Shown here: in pieces, positions 16,429-26,662 of the stretch
Position numbering within the stretch: the stretch's first letter is position 1
How the letters are laid out: the number at the start of each line of letters is the position of its first letter
Assembly (NCBI RefSeq): GCF_015686655.1
Contig: NZ_JADPMP010000002.1
Location: forward strand, 459,760-523,759
Direction: 5' to 3'
Length of the DNA stretch: 64,000 nt
From: Pontibacter sp. FD36
Lineage (GTDB): Bacteria > Bacteroidota > Bacteroidia > Cytophagales > Hymenobacteraceae
Made by a program: the position numbers and the translations under genes
Notes under the pieces: model-generated
Database searches by the model: none
What the model saw: the letters and a program-made list of their open reading frames with translations, nothing else
What the model was told of the DNA's origin: nothing

Positions 16429-17934
16429 ATGCGCTTGCATACATATAGAAAAAGGATGGCGTTTGCCCATCCTTTTTTTTTGTTGCTATACCTGCTCCTT
16501 TCCCTCCCTGCACAAGCGACCTCTGTATACAGTTCTACCGTGCGACAGGCCTACGAGACATCCATCAGCCTGCGCATACCGGAAGGGCGCCGTCTGATCC
16601 AGCAGGAGCTCCTGCATCATCCTGACAATGCCGCCGCGATCCTGATCGCTAACCAGCAGGACTTTCTAACATGGGCCATTCAACAAAACCCGGAGGTATA
16701 CGCAGGTATACTATCTCGTCAGGAAAAGCGACTGCAGCTACTTGGCAGCCTGCAGGAGAATTCCGTTTGGGTGGGTTATGCCCTGGCTGAAGTGCGGCTG
16801 CAGATCGCCCTGAGCAAACTGCTGCAAGGCAACAAACTTGGCGCCGCCTGGGATTTACGACAGGCCTACCTACAATACAGTGCCAACGCCCGGCAGTACC
16901 CTGATTTTCTGCCAAACCGCAAAACACTCGGTGCCCTGCAGGTCCTGATTGGCTCCGTGCCTGACTCCTACCGTGTGCTGCTCAACATCATCGGAATGCA
17001 GGGCAGTATCGAAACAGGTATGGCAAACCTGAAGGCAGCCGCCACCAAAGACAATCCTTTCCGGGAAGAGGCGCAGCTTTTGCAGATCCTGTTATTACAC
17101 CTGGTTGACCCGGAGGCAGATGAAGTTGCTGGCAACTCCATGTTGCAGCTAAGCCGCCAACACCCGGAAAACCTCCTTTATACTTTCGCAGCGATGCATG
17201 TGCTCAAAAAAACCAAAAAGAGTGAAGTCGCTTTGCAGGTATACCAGCGAAGACCACATCAGGCCGGCTATCTTTCCTTCCCCTATCTGCATCACATGGC
17301 GGCAGATCTATACCTGTACAAAGGTGATTTCAACAACTCTATAAAGTCAAACCAACTGTTCCTGTCCCTGCATAAAGGAGAGAACTACTTAAAAGCAGCC
17401 AACTATAAGCTATACCTGGCTTACTGGCTGGGCGGTCATGCACAGCAGGCAGAAAAGCATTTGACACAGATAGGGCTTGCAGGGCGAACCGAGATGGAAG
17501 AAGATGCTTACGCAGCCCGGTTTGCCAAAGAGCAGGTAAAGCCTAACCGCTACCTGATGCTGGCCCGACTCCAATCCGACGGAGGCTATTATCAGGAAGC
17601 CCTTGGCATGCTGAACCAAATGCCTATGAAGCCGGATACTGCTCCTACGGAGCGGGCTGAGTATTACTACCGCAAAGCCCGCATCTACCACGGCATGGAT
17701 AAGTTGCAGCAGGCCAAACAGCACTATGAACAGGCCATAGAGGCAAGCCGACAGACTACACTTTATTTTGCTCCTTATTCGGCTTTGCAACTGGGCTACA
17801 TTTACCAGGACGAGCAAAAACCGGAGATGGCCAGGCAATGGTTCAGCCGTGCCTTAGCTTACAAAGGACACGATTACAAAAATAGCATTGACGGCAAAGC
17901 CAAATTGGCTCTCCAAACGCTTAAAAAGCTGTAA
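16429..17934 (+). CDS. Exported TPR-repeat protein, unknown function
   Basis: About 501 residues from the ATG at 16429; in-frame ATGs at 16417 and 16456 are alternatives. A basic n-region (RLHTYRKR), a hydrophobic stretch (FFLLLYLLLSLP) and an AQA site make a convincing signal peptide. The rest is helical with several TPR-like units, such as AEYYYRKARIYHGMDKLQQA and FAPYSALQLGYIYQDEQKPE. Such proteins are usually periplasmic scaffolds. The oddity is that the upstream gene's terminator (16449-16481) lies inside the first codons, so expression may depend on read-through or an unseen promoter. The pabB start follows four bases after the stop. Confidence 0.75.
   Translation: MRLHTYRKRMAFAHPFFLLLYLLLSLPAQATSVYSSTVRQAYETSISLRIPEGRRLIQQELLHHPDNAAAILIANQQDFLTWAIQQNPEVYAGILSRQEKRLQLLGSLQENSVWVGYALAEVRLQIALSKLLQGNKLGAAWDLRQAYLQYSANARQYPDFLPNRKTLGALQVLIGSVPDSYRVLLNIIGMQGSIETGMANLKAAATKDNPFREEAQLLQILLLHLVDPEADEVAGNSMLQLSRQHPENLLYTFAAMHVLKKTKKSEVALQVYQRRPHQAGYLSFPYLHHMAADLYLYKGDFNNSIKSNQLFLSLHKGENYLKAANYKLYLAYWLGGHAQQAEKHLTQIGLAGRTEMEEDAYAARFAKEQVKPNRYLMLARLQSDGGYYQEALGMLNQMPMKPDTAPTERAEYYYRKARIYHGMDKLQQAKQHYEQAIEASRQTTLYFAPYSALQLGYIYQDEQKPEMARQWFSRALAYKGHDYKNSIDGKAKLALQTLKKL
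16449..16481 (+). terminator. Intrinsic terminator embedded in the 5' coding region of the TPR gene
   Basis: AAAAAGGATGG pairs perfectly with CCATCCTTTTT across a 7-nt loop, followed by a run of nine T. It would end the zinc-ribbon transcript. The stem contains the ATG at 16456, and the T-run encodes the Phe/Leu signal-peptide core. Confidence 0.8.
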
Positions 17935-17938
17935 TAAC

Positions 17939-19234
17939 ATGGCTTATACCAAAACCATTCTGCTGGCAGATATATCCTGCTCACTTAGCCTCCTTCGCCG
18001 GAAAGCTCTTGCCTGGGCGCAGCAGTTCAAGTTAGCAGCCAGCTATACCTCCAATGATATCCCCTATCCTTACCATGGTTTTGATGATTTGATCGCTGTA
18101 TCAAACGGACAGCCAATTCAGTGGGAACGGGAGAATGTCTTCGGGGAACTGCAGGACAAACTGAAGGCAAAACCAGCGCTATGGTGCGGCTATCTAGGCT
18201 ACGACCTCAAGAATCAGGTAGAGAAACTCAACAGCCATAATGCAAATGCGATAGGCTTTCCGGACATATTCTTTTTTGAACCGGAGCTATACCTTCACTT
18301 TAATAAAAGCAGCCTAATCATCAGCAGCAAAGCTGATAATATTCTAGTTTCTTTACAGCAGATACTAGCGACTCCTATACCTGAGAACTTCTCTATATCC
18401 CCTATTCAGCTCCAGCAGCGAGTGCTGAAGGAAGACTACATTCGTAATGTAGAGCGAGTGCGGGACTATATTCGGGATGGCGAGGTATACGAGTTGAATT
18501 ACTGTATGGAGTTTTATGCAGAGGAAGTGAAGCTGCCGCCCCTGCCGCTATACCTGCAGCTCAACACACTTTCTCCTACACCATTTTCGGGCTTTCTGAA
18601 ATACGATGATCTATACCTGCTTTGCGCCTCACCGGAGCGTTTTCTCAAGAAAGAAGGGAGCAAACTGATCTCACAGCCCATTAAAGGGACGATTCGTCGC
18701 GGCGCTACACCCAAAGAGGACCAGCAGCTACAACAGCAACTGCGCCATGACGAAAAAGAACTGGCCGAAAACATGATGATCGTGGATCTGGTACGCAACG
18801 ACTTGCGACGCTCCTGCGCTACGGGCACCATTCAGGTCGAAGAAATGTTCGGCATTTACGGTTTTCGGCAGGTTTCGCAAATGATCTCGACGATATCAGG
18901 TCAACTGCGGCCAGAATGTAGCATTGCCGATGCGCTGATAGGGGCTTTCCCGATGGGGAGTATGACCGGTGCCCCCAAGATCAGGGCCATGGAGCTGATT
19001 GAAGAGCTGGAAGTAACCAAACGGGGGCTTTACTCTGGCGCCTTCGGCTACCTGAAGCCTGATCAGGACTTCGACTTTAATGTCGTGATCCGAAGTCTGC
19101 AGTACAACGCCTTAACAGGTTACTTGTCGTTCATGGTGGGCAGCGCTATCACCTACGATTCAATACCTGAGCAGGAGTATGAAGAGTGCCTGCTCAAAGC
19201 ACAAGGTATACGGAAAGCCTTAGGGCTTGAATAA
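17939..19234 (+). CDS. pabB: Aminodeoxychorismate synthase component I
   Basis: 431 residues of the chorismate-utilising (anthranilate synthase component I/PabB) family. With the PabA glutaminase it turns chorismate into 4-amino-4-deoxychorismate for folate synthesis. Conserved motifs are visible: VYELNYCMEF, the SQPIKGTIRRG segment, MIVDLVRNDLRRS, AFPMGSMTGAPKIRAMELI and the C-terminal GSAITYDSIPEQEYEE. The KGT(I)RRG and GSMTGAPK motifs fit PabB better than TrpE. The ATG at 17939 gives the usual N-terminus just after the preceding stop. No pabA or pabC is adjacent; aminobenzoate and anthranilate activities cannot be fully separated by eye. Confidence 0.88.
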   Translation: MAYTKTILLADISCSLSLLRRKALAWAQQFKLAASYTSNDIPYPYHGFDDLIAVSNGQPIQWERENVFGELQDKLKAKPALWCGYLGYDLKNQVEKLNSHNANAIGFPDIFFFEPELYLHFNKSSLIISSKADNILVSLQQILATPIPENFSISPIQLQQRVLKEDYIRNVERVRDYIRDGEVYELNYCMEFYAEEVKLPPLPLYLQLNTLSPTPFSGFLKYDDLYLLCASPERFLKKEGSKLISQPIKGTIRRGATPKEDQQLQQQLRHDEKELAENMMIVDLVRNDLRRSCATGTIQVEEMFGIYGFRQVSQMISTISGQLRPECSIADALIGAFPMGSMTGAPKIRAMELIEELEVTKRGLYSGAFGYLKPDQDFDFNVVIRSLQYNALTGYLSFMVGSAITYDSIPEQEYEECLLKAQGIRKALGLE

Positions 19235-19292
19235 GCGCATTAGATTTAAAGAATTCCTCTGCCATTCTGTCACGTTTTCCAGTGGATTATAG

Positions 19293-19300
19293 TATATTTG
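19293..19300 (+). promoter_or_regulatory. -7 promoter box for miaB (TATATTTG)
   Basis: TATATTTG matches TAnnTTTG and lies 25 bases before the ATG at 19326. No convincing -33 element is visible. Confidence 0.55.
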
Positions 19301-19325
19301 CACCTCCTAAGAGATTTTTTGAAGT

Positions 19326-20765
19326 ATGGACCCAATCGTTGATTTAGATTTTATAGATAACCGCACCCCTGAACAGGCTACCGCAGCCGCTTCTTGCGAC
19401 ACCAAAGTAACGGCTGAAACCAATACCGGCAAGACCCGCAAACTGTACATCGAGAGCTACGGCTGCCAAATGAACTTCTCAGACAGCGAGATCGTGTCGT
19501 CGATCATGTTTGAGCAGGGCTTCGACACAACGGCTCAGATCGAGCAGGCGGATGTGGTATTCCTTAACACCTGCTCTATCCGAGAGAAGGCGGAGACTAC
19601 AGTTCGCAATCGTTTGGGTCAGATCAACTACTTCAAGAAGAAGAAACCTGAAATGGTGATCGGGATTCTGGGCTGCATGGCCGAGCGCCTGAAAAAATCG
19701 CTGCTGGAAGAGGAAAAGATCGTGGACCTGGTAGTCGGACCAGATGCTTACCGTGACTTACCTAACCTGATCAATGAAGTGGATGGTGGCCAGAAGGCTG
19801 TGAACGTACTTCTTTCACGCGAGGAAACCTATGCCGACATTAACCCGATCCGCCTGAATAGCAACGGGGTAAGTGCCTTTATCTCCATTATGCGTGGCTG
19901 CGACAACATGTGCTCTTTCTGCGTAGTGCCTTTCACCCGTGGTCGTGAGCGCTCCCGTGATACGCACTCTATCGTGCGAGAAGCCGAGGCACTGGTTGCA
20001 CAGGGCTATAAGGAGGTGACACTGCTTGGACAGAATGTGGACTCTTATAAATGGGCTTCAGAAGACGGCAACGAGCACGTAAACTTTGCGCAGCTACTGG
20101 AAATGGTGGCTCAACTCAGCCCTACCCTGCGTGTACGCTTCTCCACCTCCCACCCTAAAGATATTACAGACGAGGTGTTGTATACCATGAAAAAGTACGA
20201 CAACATCTGCAAATACATACACCTGCCTGCCCAGAGCGGTAACTCCCGTGTACTCGAGCTGATGAACCGTACCTACGACCGGGAGTGGTACCTGAATCGC
20301 GTAGACGCTATCCGTGCTATACTGGGTGAAGCCTGCGGTATCTCCTCGGACATGATCGCAGGCTTCTGCTCCGAAACAGAGGAAGAGCACCAGGATACCC
20401 TGTCGCTGATGGACTACGTGCAGTACGACTACTCATACATGTTCTTCTACTCAGAGCGCCCAGGCACCCTGGCTGCCCGCAAACTGGAAGACGACATTCC
20501 GCTGGAAGTGAAGAAGCGTCGCCTGGCTGAAATCATCGAAAAGCAGCGTGAATGTTCTCTGAACCGCAACAAGCGTGATGTGGGTCGTGTGCACCGTGTG
20601 CTGGTAGAGGGTTTCTCCAAGAAGTCAGATCAACAGCTGAGCGGCCGCAATGACCAGAACAAAGTTGTGATCTTTGACAAGAAACATTATAAGAAGGGCG
20701 ATTACGTGAATGTATTTGTGAACGACTGCTCCGTAGGCACGCTCTTCGGCGAAGCGGTAGATTAG
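19326..20765 (+). CDS. miaB: tRNA-2-methylthio-N6-dimethylallyladenosine synthase MiaB
   Basis: 479-residue radical SAM methylthiotransferase that converts i6A37 to ms2i6A37 in tRNAs reading UNN codons. MTTase-domain cysteines are C47 (YGCQMN), C83 (NTCSIRE) and C117 (LGCMAE). The radical SAM cluster is C192-C196-C199 (GCDNMCSFC). A C-terminal TRAM domain ends with [17 protein letters not shown]. The N-terminal extension of about 35 residues is common in Bacteroidetes MiaB. It has its own promoter box. The codons are strongly biased and the dispersed TATACCT word is absent, unlike its neighbours. It precedes the sigma-54 activator gene by 44 bp. Confidence 0.95.
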   Translation: MDPIVDLDFIDNRTPEQATAAASCDTKVTAETNTGKTRKLYIESYGCQMNFSDSEIVSSIMFEQGFDTTAQIEQADVVFLNTCSIREKAETTVRNRLGQINYFKKKKPEMVIGILGCMAERLKKSLLEEEKIVDLVVGPDAYRDLPNLINEVDGGQKAVNVLLSREETYADINPIRLNSNGVSAFISIMRGCDNMCSFCVVPFTRGRERSRDTHSIVREAEALVAQGYKEVTLLGQNVDSYKWASEDGNEHVNFAQLLEMVAQLSPTLRVRFSTSHPKDITDEVLYTMKKYDNICKYIHLPAQSGNSRVLELMNRTYDREWYLNRVDAIRAILGEACGISSDMIAGFCSETEEEHQDTLSLMDYVQYDYSYMFFYSERPGTLAARKLEDDIPLEVKKRRLAEIIEKQRECSLNRNKRDVGRVHRVLVEGFSKKSDQQLSGRNDQNKVVIFDKKHYKKGDYVNVFVNDCSVGTLFGEAVD

Positions 20766-20809
20766 GCCTGGAAATTTTCCAGGTCATCTAATCTTCAAAT
20801 AAAAAAATA

Positions 20810-22084
20810 ATGCGCAATATCGATATACAGAGTATAAAACAGCGCTTTGGCATCATCGGCAACTCACCCTTGCTAAACTACGCCATACAGGTGGCGGCCC
20901 AGGTGGCCCCCACCGATATGACTGTGCTGATCACGGGTGAGAGCGGCAGCGGCAAAGAGTCTTTCTCCAAGATCATTCACCACCTGAGTCCGCGCAAACA
21001 TGGGCAGTTTATCGCCATCAACTGCGGTGCTATACCTGAAGGCACCATTGACTCAGAGCTTTTCGGTCACGAAAAAGGATCCTTTACCGGCGCAACGGAC
21101 ACCCGCAAGGGTTATTTTGAAGTAACAGACGGCGGTACGATCTTTCTTGACGAAATCGGTGAGATGCCTCTCGGTACACAGGCCCGCCTGCTGCGTGTGC
21201 TCGAAAACGGAGAATTTATAAAGGTAGGATCTTCCAAAGTGCAGAAGACCGATGTGCGTGTGGTTGCCGCTACCAACGTAAACCTGATCAACGCAGTAGA
21301 GAAAGGCCGCTTCCGGGAAGACCTCTATTACCGCCTCAATACGGTTCCAATTACAGTTCCACCATTACGTGAACGTGGCGAGGATATTTACCTCCTGTTC
21401 AGAAAGTTCGCATCAGATTTTGCTGAGCGTTATCGTGTCAAGCCCATTAGCCTGACGGAGGATGCGGTGGAGGAGCTTTTGAGCTTTCGCTTTCCGGGCA
21501 ACATCCGTCAGCTGAAGAATATTGTAGAGCAGATCTCCGTGCTGGAGTACGACCGTGAACTGGATGCCAACAAGCTGCGGCACTACCTGCCCCGTGAGCA
21601 AGGCGGCAGCCAGGTACCAGCCCTGCTGGCAAAAGAACCTGGTGCTGACCAGTCCTTTTCGGAGCGCGACCTGCTTTACAAGGTCCTTTTTGACATGCGC
21701 CGCGATGTATCGGAGCTCAAAAAACTCGTGTTCGAGCTCATGACGCGTCAGCCAGGTGATAACGAGCTACTCAAGGAGCACAGCCACCTGTTTGAGAACA
21801 TAGAAAAAGTAAACCATGTGCGTCCTTACAAAGGGGCAGAGCAGCCAGAGCCGTATTACCTGCCAGTGCAGCATCCCCGCAACGAGGAAGAGTACGACGA
21901 AAGAGTAGAAGACATCTCCCATGAAACTGAGGAGGAAGGCCTTTCGCTGGAATCAATGGAAAAGGAAATGATTCTAAAAGCGCTCAAAAAGCACAACAAC
22001 AAGCGGAAGTATGCAGCCAATGACCTGGGCATTTCCGAAAGAACGCTCTACCGTAAACTAAAGCAATATGATATCGAGAACTAA
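20810..22084 (+). CDS. Sigma-54-dependent transcriptional activator (AAA+ plus Fis-type HTH, no receiver)
   Basis: 424 residues. The AAA+ domain (about 12-260) has Walker A GESGSGKE (43-50), Walker B TIFLDEIGE (D114-E115) and arginine-finger region FREDLYYRLN. The sigma-54-contact loop reads GSFTGA (90-95) instead of the usual GAFTGA. A long charged linker (about 265-370) precedes a C-terminal Fis-type helix-turn-helix (MILKALKKHNNKRKYAANDL). There is no N-terminal receiver, PAS or GAF domain, so activity must be controlled through a partner or expression level. It overlaps lptE by 17 bp and sits about 2.5 kb upstream of groES, which has a sigma-54-like promoter. Confidence 0.9.
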   Translation: MRNIDIQSIKQRFGIIGNSPLLNYAIQVAAQVAPTDMTVLITGESGSGKESFSKIIHHLSPRKHGQFIAINCGAIPEGTIDSELFGHEKGSFTGATDTRKGYFEVTDGGTIFLDEIGEMPLGTQARLLRVLENGEFIKVGSSKVQKTDVRVVAATNVNLINAVEKGRFREDLYYRLNTVPITVPPLRERGEDIYLLFRKFASDFAERYRVKPISLTEDAVEELLSFRFPGNIRQLKNIVEQISVLEYDRELDANKLRHYLPREQGGSQVPALLAKEPGADQSFSERDLLYKVLFDMRRDVSELKKLVFELMTRQPGDNELLKEHSHLFENIEKVNHVRPYKGAEQPEPYYLPVQHPRNEEEYDERVEDISHETEEEGLSLESMEKEMILKALKKHNNKRKYAANDLGISERTLYRKLKQYDIEN

Positions 22085-22592
22085 GGGCCTCACTTTATTC
22101 CTGAGCCTGCTATTGGCAATTTTCTGCACCGCCTGCGGGGTGTACTCTTTCACAGGAACCTCTATATCGCCTGACATCCGAACCATTTCGATTCAGAACT
22201 TTGAGAACAGTGCCGGCGAAGGTCCTTCTAACCTGACACAGGTGGTGACTAACAGTTTCCGAAACTATTATCAGCGTAATACCAACCTAACCGTACTACA
22301 GCGCGACGGCGACTTGCAATTGGAAGGACAGATTATTAGTTTTACACTGACTCCAGCGGCAGTACAGCGCGACGGCAACATTGACCAGGCGACGCTGAAC
22401 CGCCTTACCATGGGCATTCAGATCCGCTTTACAAACGCAAAAGATCCGGAGCAGGACTTTGATCAGCAGTTTACGATCACAGAGGACTTTCCTCAAAACG
22501 TTGACATCACCAGCATTCCGCCTGCGGCCATCGACCGTATGACCGATCGCCTTGTGGCTGATGTGTTTAACAAGACGGTTGCCAACTGGTAG
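22068..22592 (+). CDS. lptE: LptE-like LPS-assembly lipoprotein
   Basis: 174-residue lipoprotein: signal with lipobox FCTAC, then the LptE opening GVYSFTGTSISPDIRTISI and the segment VTNSFRNYYQRNTNLTVLQ. LptE plugs the LptD barrel in the outer membrane and helps place LPS on the surface. Length and domain match Bacteroidetes LptE-family proteins. Its start overlaps the end of the activator gene, indicating an operon that continues to the TPR gene and secG. The name rests on family resemblance; LptD is not in the window. Confidence 0.85.
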   Translation: MISRTKGLTLFLSLLLAIFCTACGVYSFTGTSISPDIRTISIQNFENSAGEGPSNLTQVVTNSFRNYYQRNTNLTVLQRDGDLQLEGQIISFTLTPAAVQRDGNIDQATLNRLTMGIQIRFTNAKDPEQDFDQQFTITEDFPQNVDITSIPPAAIDRMTDRLVADVFNKTVANW

Positions 22593-22618
22593 TCATAACA
22601 TAGCATCATCACCTTTAC

Positions 22619-23980
22619 ATGAATAAATCTGCCTTTCTTAAACTGATCAAGCAGGTATCCGACATTTCTGACCAGCAGCAAAGCGAACTGGAGCAGGTAG
22701 CGGCTACCTTCCCCTATTGCCAGACGGCCCATCTGCTGCTGGCAAAGTCAGCTTATGACAAAGGCAGCATGCTCTCCACCCAGCGTCTGCGCCGGGCTTC
22801 TGCCTACGCAACAGACCGTCAGCTCCTGAAGCGCATCATCTATACCTCTCCTGTCCTGGAACCTGCTTATGCCGAAGAGACAGAAGAAACAGCCCTGGCA
22901 GATGAAGCGGAAATTATAACTTCTGAAACGGTAACAGAGCTGGAAAGCGACACAGAAGTGGCTGTTACTGAACAAACCGTAACAGAAGATGCTGAAACAA
23001 CAGAAGTTATACCTGAGCCGGCATCTTCATATCCGGAAGAAACACTGGAAGAAGTATACGCCCCTGCTCCTGTTGAGGAAAGTCAATACATAGAAGCTGA
23101 GCCGGAAACAGAATCGCCTGATGCAGAAATAGACTCTGAACTAGCCTTGCTGTTCACTTTCAACAGCATCAGTTCCTCTTCCACTGACCTGCTGAGCCAG
23201 CGGGAAGAAGAAAACATTGAAGCTGCAGAACAGGAAACGGAGCACGCTCACCTGACAGAAGCGGCTGAAGTGCTGCACGAACTGGAAGTATCGCAGCAGA
23301 CAGAACAAGTAGAAACCGAAGTAGAGGATCAGCACGCTGAAACTGAAGAAGAGGCTATACCTGTTCCCCAATCAGAAGCTTACCAGCCTGATACACTCAC
23401 TACCGAGACGTCAATAGCGGAGAATACAGAATCTGACAGTGACATATTTGCTGAAGATGCAGACGAACCTGCGCTGGCAAGCGCGGAAGATGCCGAGATT
23501 AACTATTCTTTTGACGAGATAGACCGGCTATACGCGGAAGATGCACTGGGCTATTGGATGGGATCGAGCCGCATGGGCGAGATGCTGCAGCTGAAGGATG
23601 ACTATACCCGGTCACGCCCTCAAAGCTTCCACCCGGAGCTGATTCTAGAGTATAGCAAAACGCACGAACTCGAAAAAGCGATACAGCCCACTGCCCACGT
23701 GCTCAGCAAGCAGCTTGATATTATCGACCAGTTCCTCAAGCTGAATCCGAAGCTCAAGACAATGGCCAACCTGAAGCTAAAGCCTGAGCCACAGGAGGAT
23801 TTATCGCTCAAGAGCTCTAAAATAAAGAAGGGAATGGCTTCTGAAAGCCTGGCCAACATCTTTATCCAACAAGGAAAGCCTAAAAAGGCTGTTAAAATTT
23901 ATGAACAGCTTATTTTGAAATATCCGGAAAAAAAGTCTTACTTTGCCGAACAGATCGAGAAATTACAAAACATAACATAA
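22619..23980 (+). CDS. Glu-rich TPR-like protein upstream of secG, unknown function
   Basis: 453 residues in three parts. An N-terminal helical region (about 1-75: QSELEQVAATFPYCQTAHLLLAKSAY, cited as ATFPYCQTAHLLLAK) resembles a TPR-like cap. A long acidic linker of Glu, Thr, Ala and Val (about 82-300) looks disordered. The C-terminal region ends in one TPR motif, SLANIFIQQGKPKKAVKIYE. There is no signal peptide or membrane helix, so it is predicted cytoplasmic. It ends one base before the secG start. Conserved synteny of such a gene with lptE and secG is something I recall from Cytophagales; function unknown. Confidence 0.72.
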   Translation: MNKSAFLKLIKQVSDISDQQQSELEQVAATFPYCQTAHLLLAKSAYDKGSMLSTQRLRRASAYATDRQLLKRIIYTSPVLEPAYAEETEETALADEAEIITSETVTELESDTEVAVTEQTVTEDAETTEVIPEPASSYPEETLEEVYAPAPVEESQYIEAEPETESPDAEIDSELALLFTFNSISSSSTDLLSQREEENIEAAEQETEHAHLTEAAEVLHELEVSQQTEQVETEVEDQHAETEEEAIPVPQSEAYQPDTLTTETSIAENTESDSDIFAEDADEPALASAEDAEINYSFDEIDRLYAEDALGYWMGSSRMGEMLQLKDDYTRSRPQSFHPELILEYSKTHELEKAIQPTAHVLSKQLDIIDQFLKLNPKLKTMANLKLKPEPQEDLSLKSSKIKKGMASESLANIFIQQGKPKKAVKIYEQLILKYPEKKSYFAEQIEKLQNIT

Positions 23981-23981
23981 A

Positions 23982-24362
23982 ATGTATATCGCCCTAATCA
24001 GTATCATTCTTTTCATTTGCGTACTTCTTGTTTTAGTAGTACTAGCCCAGAATCCTAAAGGAGGCGGACTTTCAAGCCAGTTTGGTGGTGGCGGTGCCAG
24101 CCAGCTGATGGGCGTAAAGCGCACAGGCGACCTGCTCGAGAAACTGACCTGGGGCTTCGCAATCGCACTGGTTGTACTGACACTTGGTACGCACATGATG
24201 ATCGATACCAATACTGAATCTACTGTCCGCAGCGTGAACGAAGAGCGTGCCCGCCAGATGGGTGCTCCGGCTGCCCCAGCCCTGCCAGGCACTGAAGGTG
24301 AAGAAGACATGTCAATCCCGGGAACGGGTGAGATACCTGAAATGGTAGACACTGCACAGTAA
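23982..24362 (+). CDS. secG: Preprotein translocase subunit SecG
   Basis: 126 residues, two membrane helices (about 3-22 and 52-72) separated by the conserved loop QNPKGGGLSSQFGGGGASQ. SecG is the small accessory subunit of the SecYEG channel. The C-terminal 45 residues form a soluble acidic tail, longer than in E. coli and usual in this phylum. It is the last gene of the activator-lptE-TPR-secG run and is followed by a good terminator. Confidence 0.93.
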   Translation: MYIALISIILFICVLLVLVVLAQNPKGGGLSSQFGGGGASQLMGVKRTGDLLEKLTWGFAIALVVLTLGTHMMIDTNTESTVRSVNEERARQMGAPAAPALPGTEGEEDMSIPGTGEIPEMVDTAQ

Positions 24363-24380
24363 TAAAGAACTGACAAATTG

Positions 24381-24408
24381 AAAGCCGGCCTTCAAAGCCG
24401 GCTTTTTT
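24381..24408 (+). terminator. Intrinsic terminator after secG
   Basis: AAAGCCGGC pairs with GCCGGCTTT across a 7-nt loop, followed by T6. It isolates the secG operon from groESL. Confidence 0.85.
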
Positions 24409-24464
24409 ATTTTGTTCTGTCCCCTACCAGCGCGAACTGACAAATAGCTCCTGACTGACAGTAC

Positions 24465-24480
24465 CTGACAAATTTGTCAG
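24465..24480. promoter_or_regulatory. Perfect 16-bp palindrome upstream of groES (candidate operator)
   Basis: CTGACAAATTTGTCAG is its own reverse complement. Half-site copies CTGACAAAT also occur at 24370-24378 and 24437-24445. It lies 130-146 bp before the groES start and about 55 bp upstream of a sigma-54-like promoter, a position suited to an activator or heat-shock regulator. No CIRCE element was seen. Confidence 0.5.
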
Positions 24481-24534
24481 ACAGGGAACTAATTTAAACT
24501 GCTAAAATGACCCAAATTGGCAGAAAATCGGCCT

Positions 24535-24549
24535 TGGCACAGGAAATGA
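24535..24549 (+). promoter_or_regulatory. Candidate sigma-54-type promoter for groESL
   Basis: TGGCAC, five bases, then ATGA. The -24 half matches the sigma-54 consensus, and the GG-to-GA spacing of ten bases is right, but the -12 GC is replaced by GA. A start about 12 bases downstream would leave a roughly 50-nt leader. Confidence 0.4.
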
Positions 24550-24610
24550 TAGGGACAGTATGGTTTCAACGTTAAATCATTAACCACAAAAACTAAAAAC
24601 ATAACAAACT

Positions 24611-24901
24611 ATGTCAATCAGCATTAAACCATTAGCAGACAGAGTGATTGTAGCTCCTGCTGCAGCAGAGGAAAAAACGAAGTCTGGTATCATCATTCCG
24701 GACACTGCTAAAGAGAAGCCACAGCGCGGTGAGATCGTAGCTGTAGGCGAGGGCAAAGTATCTGAGCAAGGCGCTCTGATGAAGCCACAGGTTGCCGTTG
24801 GCGACCAGGTGTTGTATGGCAAGTATGCAGGTACAGAGATTTCTGTTGACGGCAACGATTACCTGATCATGCGTGAGTCAGATATCCTGGCTATCCTTTA
24901 A
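24611..24901 (+). CDS. groES: Co-chaperonin GroES
   Basis: 96-residue 10-kDa chaperonin that forms the heptameric lid of GroEL. Recognised by [19 protein letters not shown], the mobile-loop segment [19 protein letters not shown] and the end [14 protein letters not shown]. Length is typical. It is followed 36 bp later by groEL. Codons are those of a highly expressed gene. The 248-bp upstream region carries a palindrome and a sigma-54-like promoter. Confidence 0.97.
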   Translation: MSISIKPLADRVIVAPAAAEEKTKSGIIIPDTAKEKPQRGEIVAVGEGKVSEQGALMKPQVAVGDQVLYGKYAGTEISVDGNDYLIMRESDILAIL

Positions 24902-26575
<1,674 letters not shown>

Positions 26576-26599
26576 TCAACTCCCATAGTCTGATAATAA

Positions 26600-26631
26600 C
26601 GAAGCCCCGGGCCAATAGGTCCGGGGCTTCG
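26600..26631 (+). terminator. Intrinsic terminator after groEL
   Basis: CGAAGCCCCGG pairs with CCGGGGCTTCG, with a further inner GG/CC pair and a small loop, followed by TGTTTT. Confidence 0.85.
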
Positions 26632-26662
26632 TGTTTTAAGATAGCTGATGCATTAGGTATAC

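Noticed and set aside
24363..24610. CIRCE element for HrcA ahead of groES
   Set aside because: No TTAGCACTC-N9-GAGTGCTAA or near match is present.
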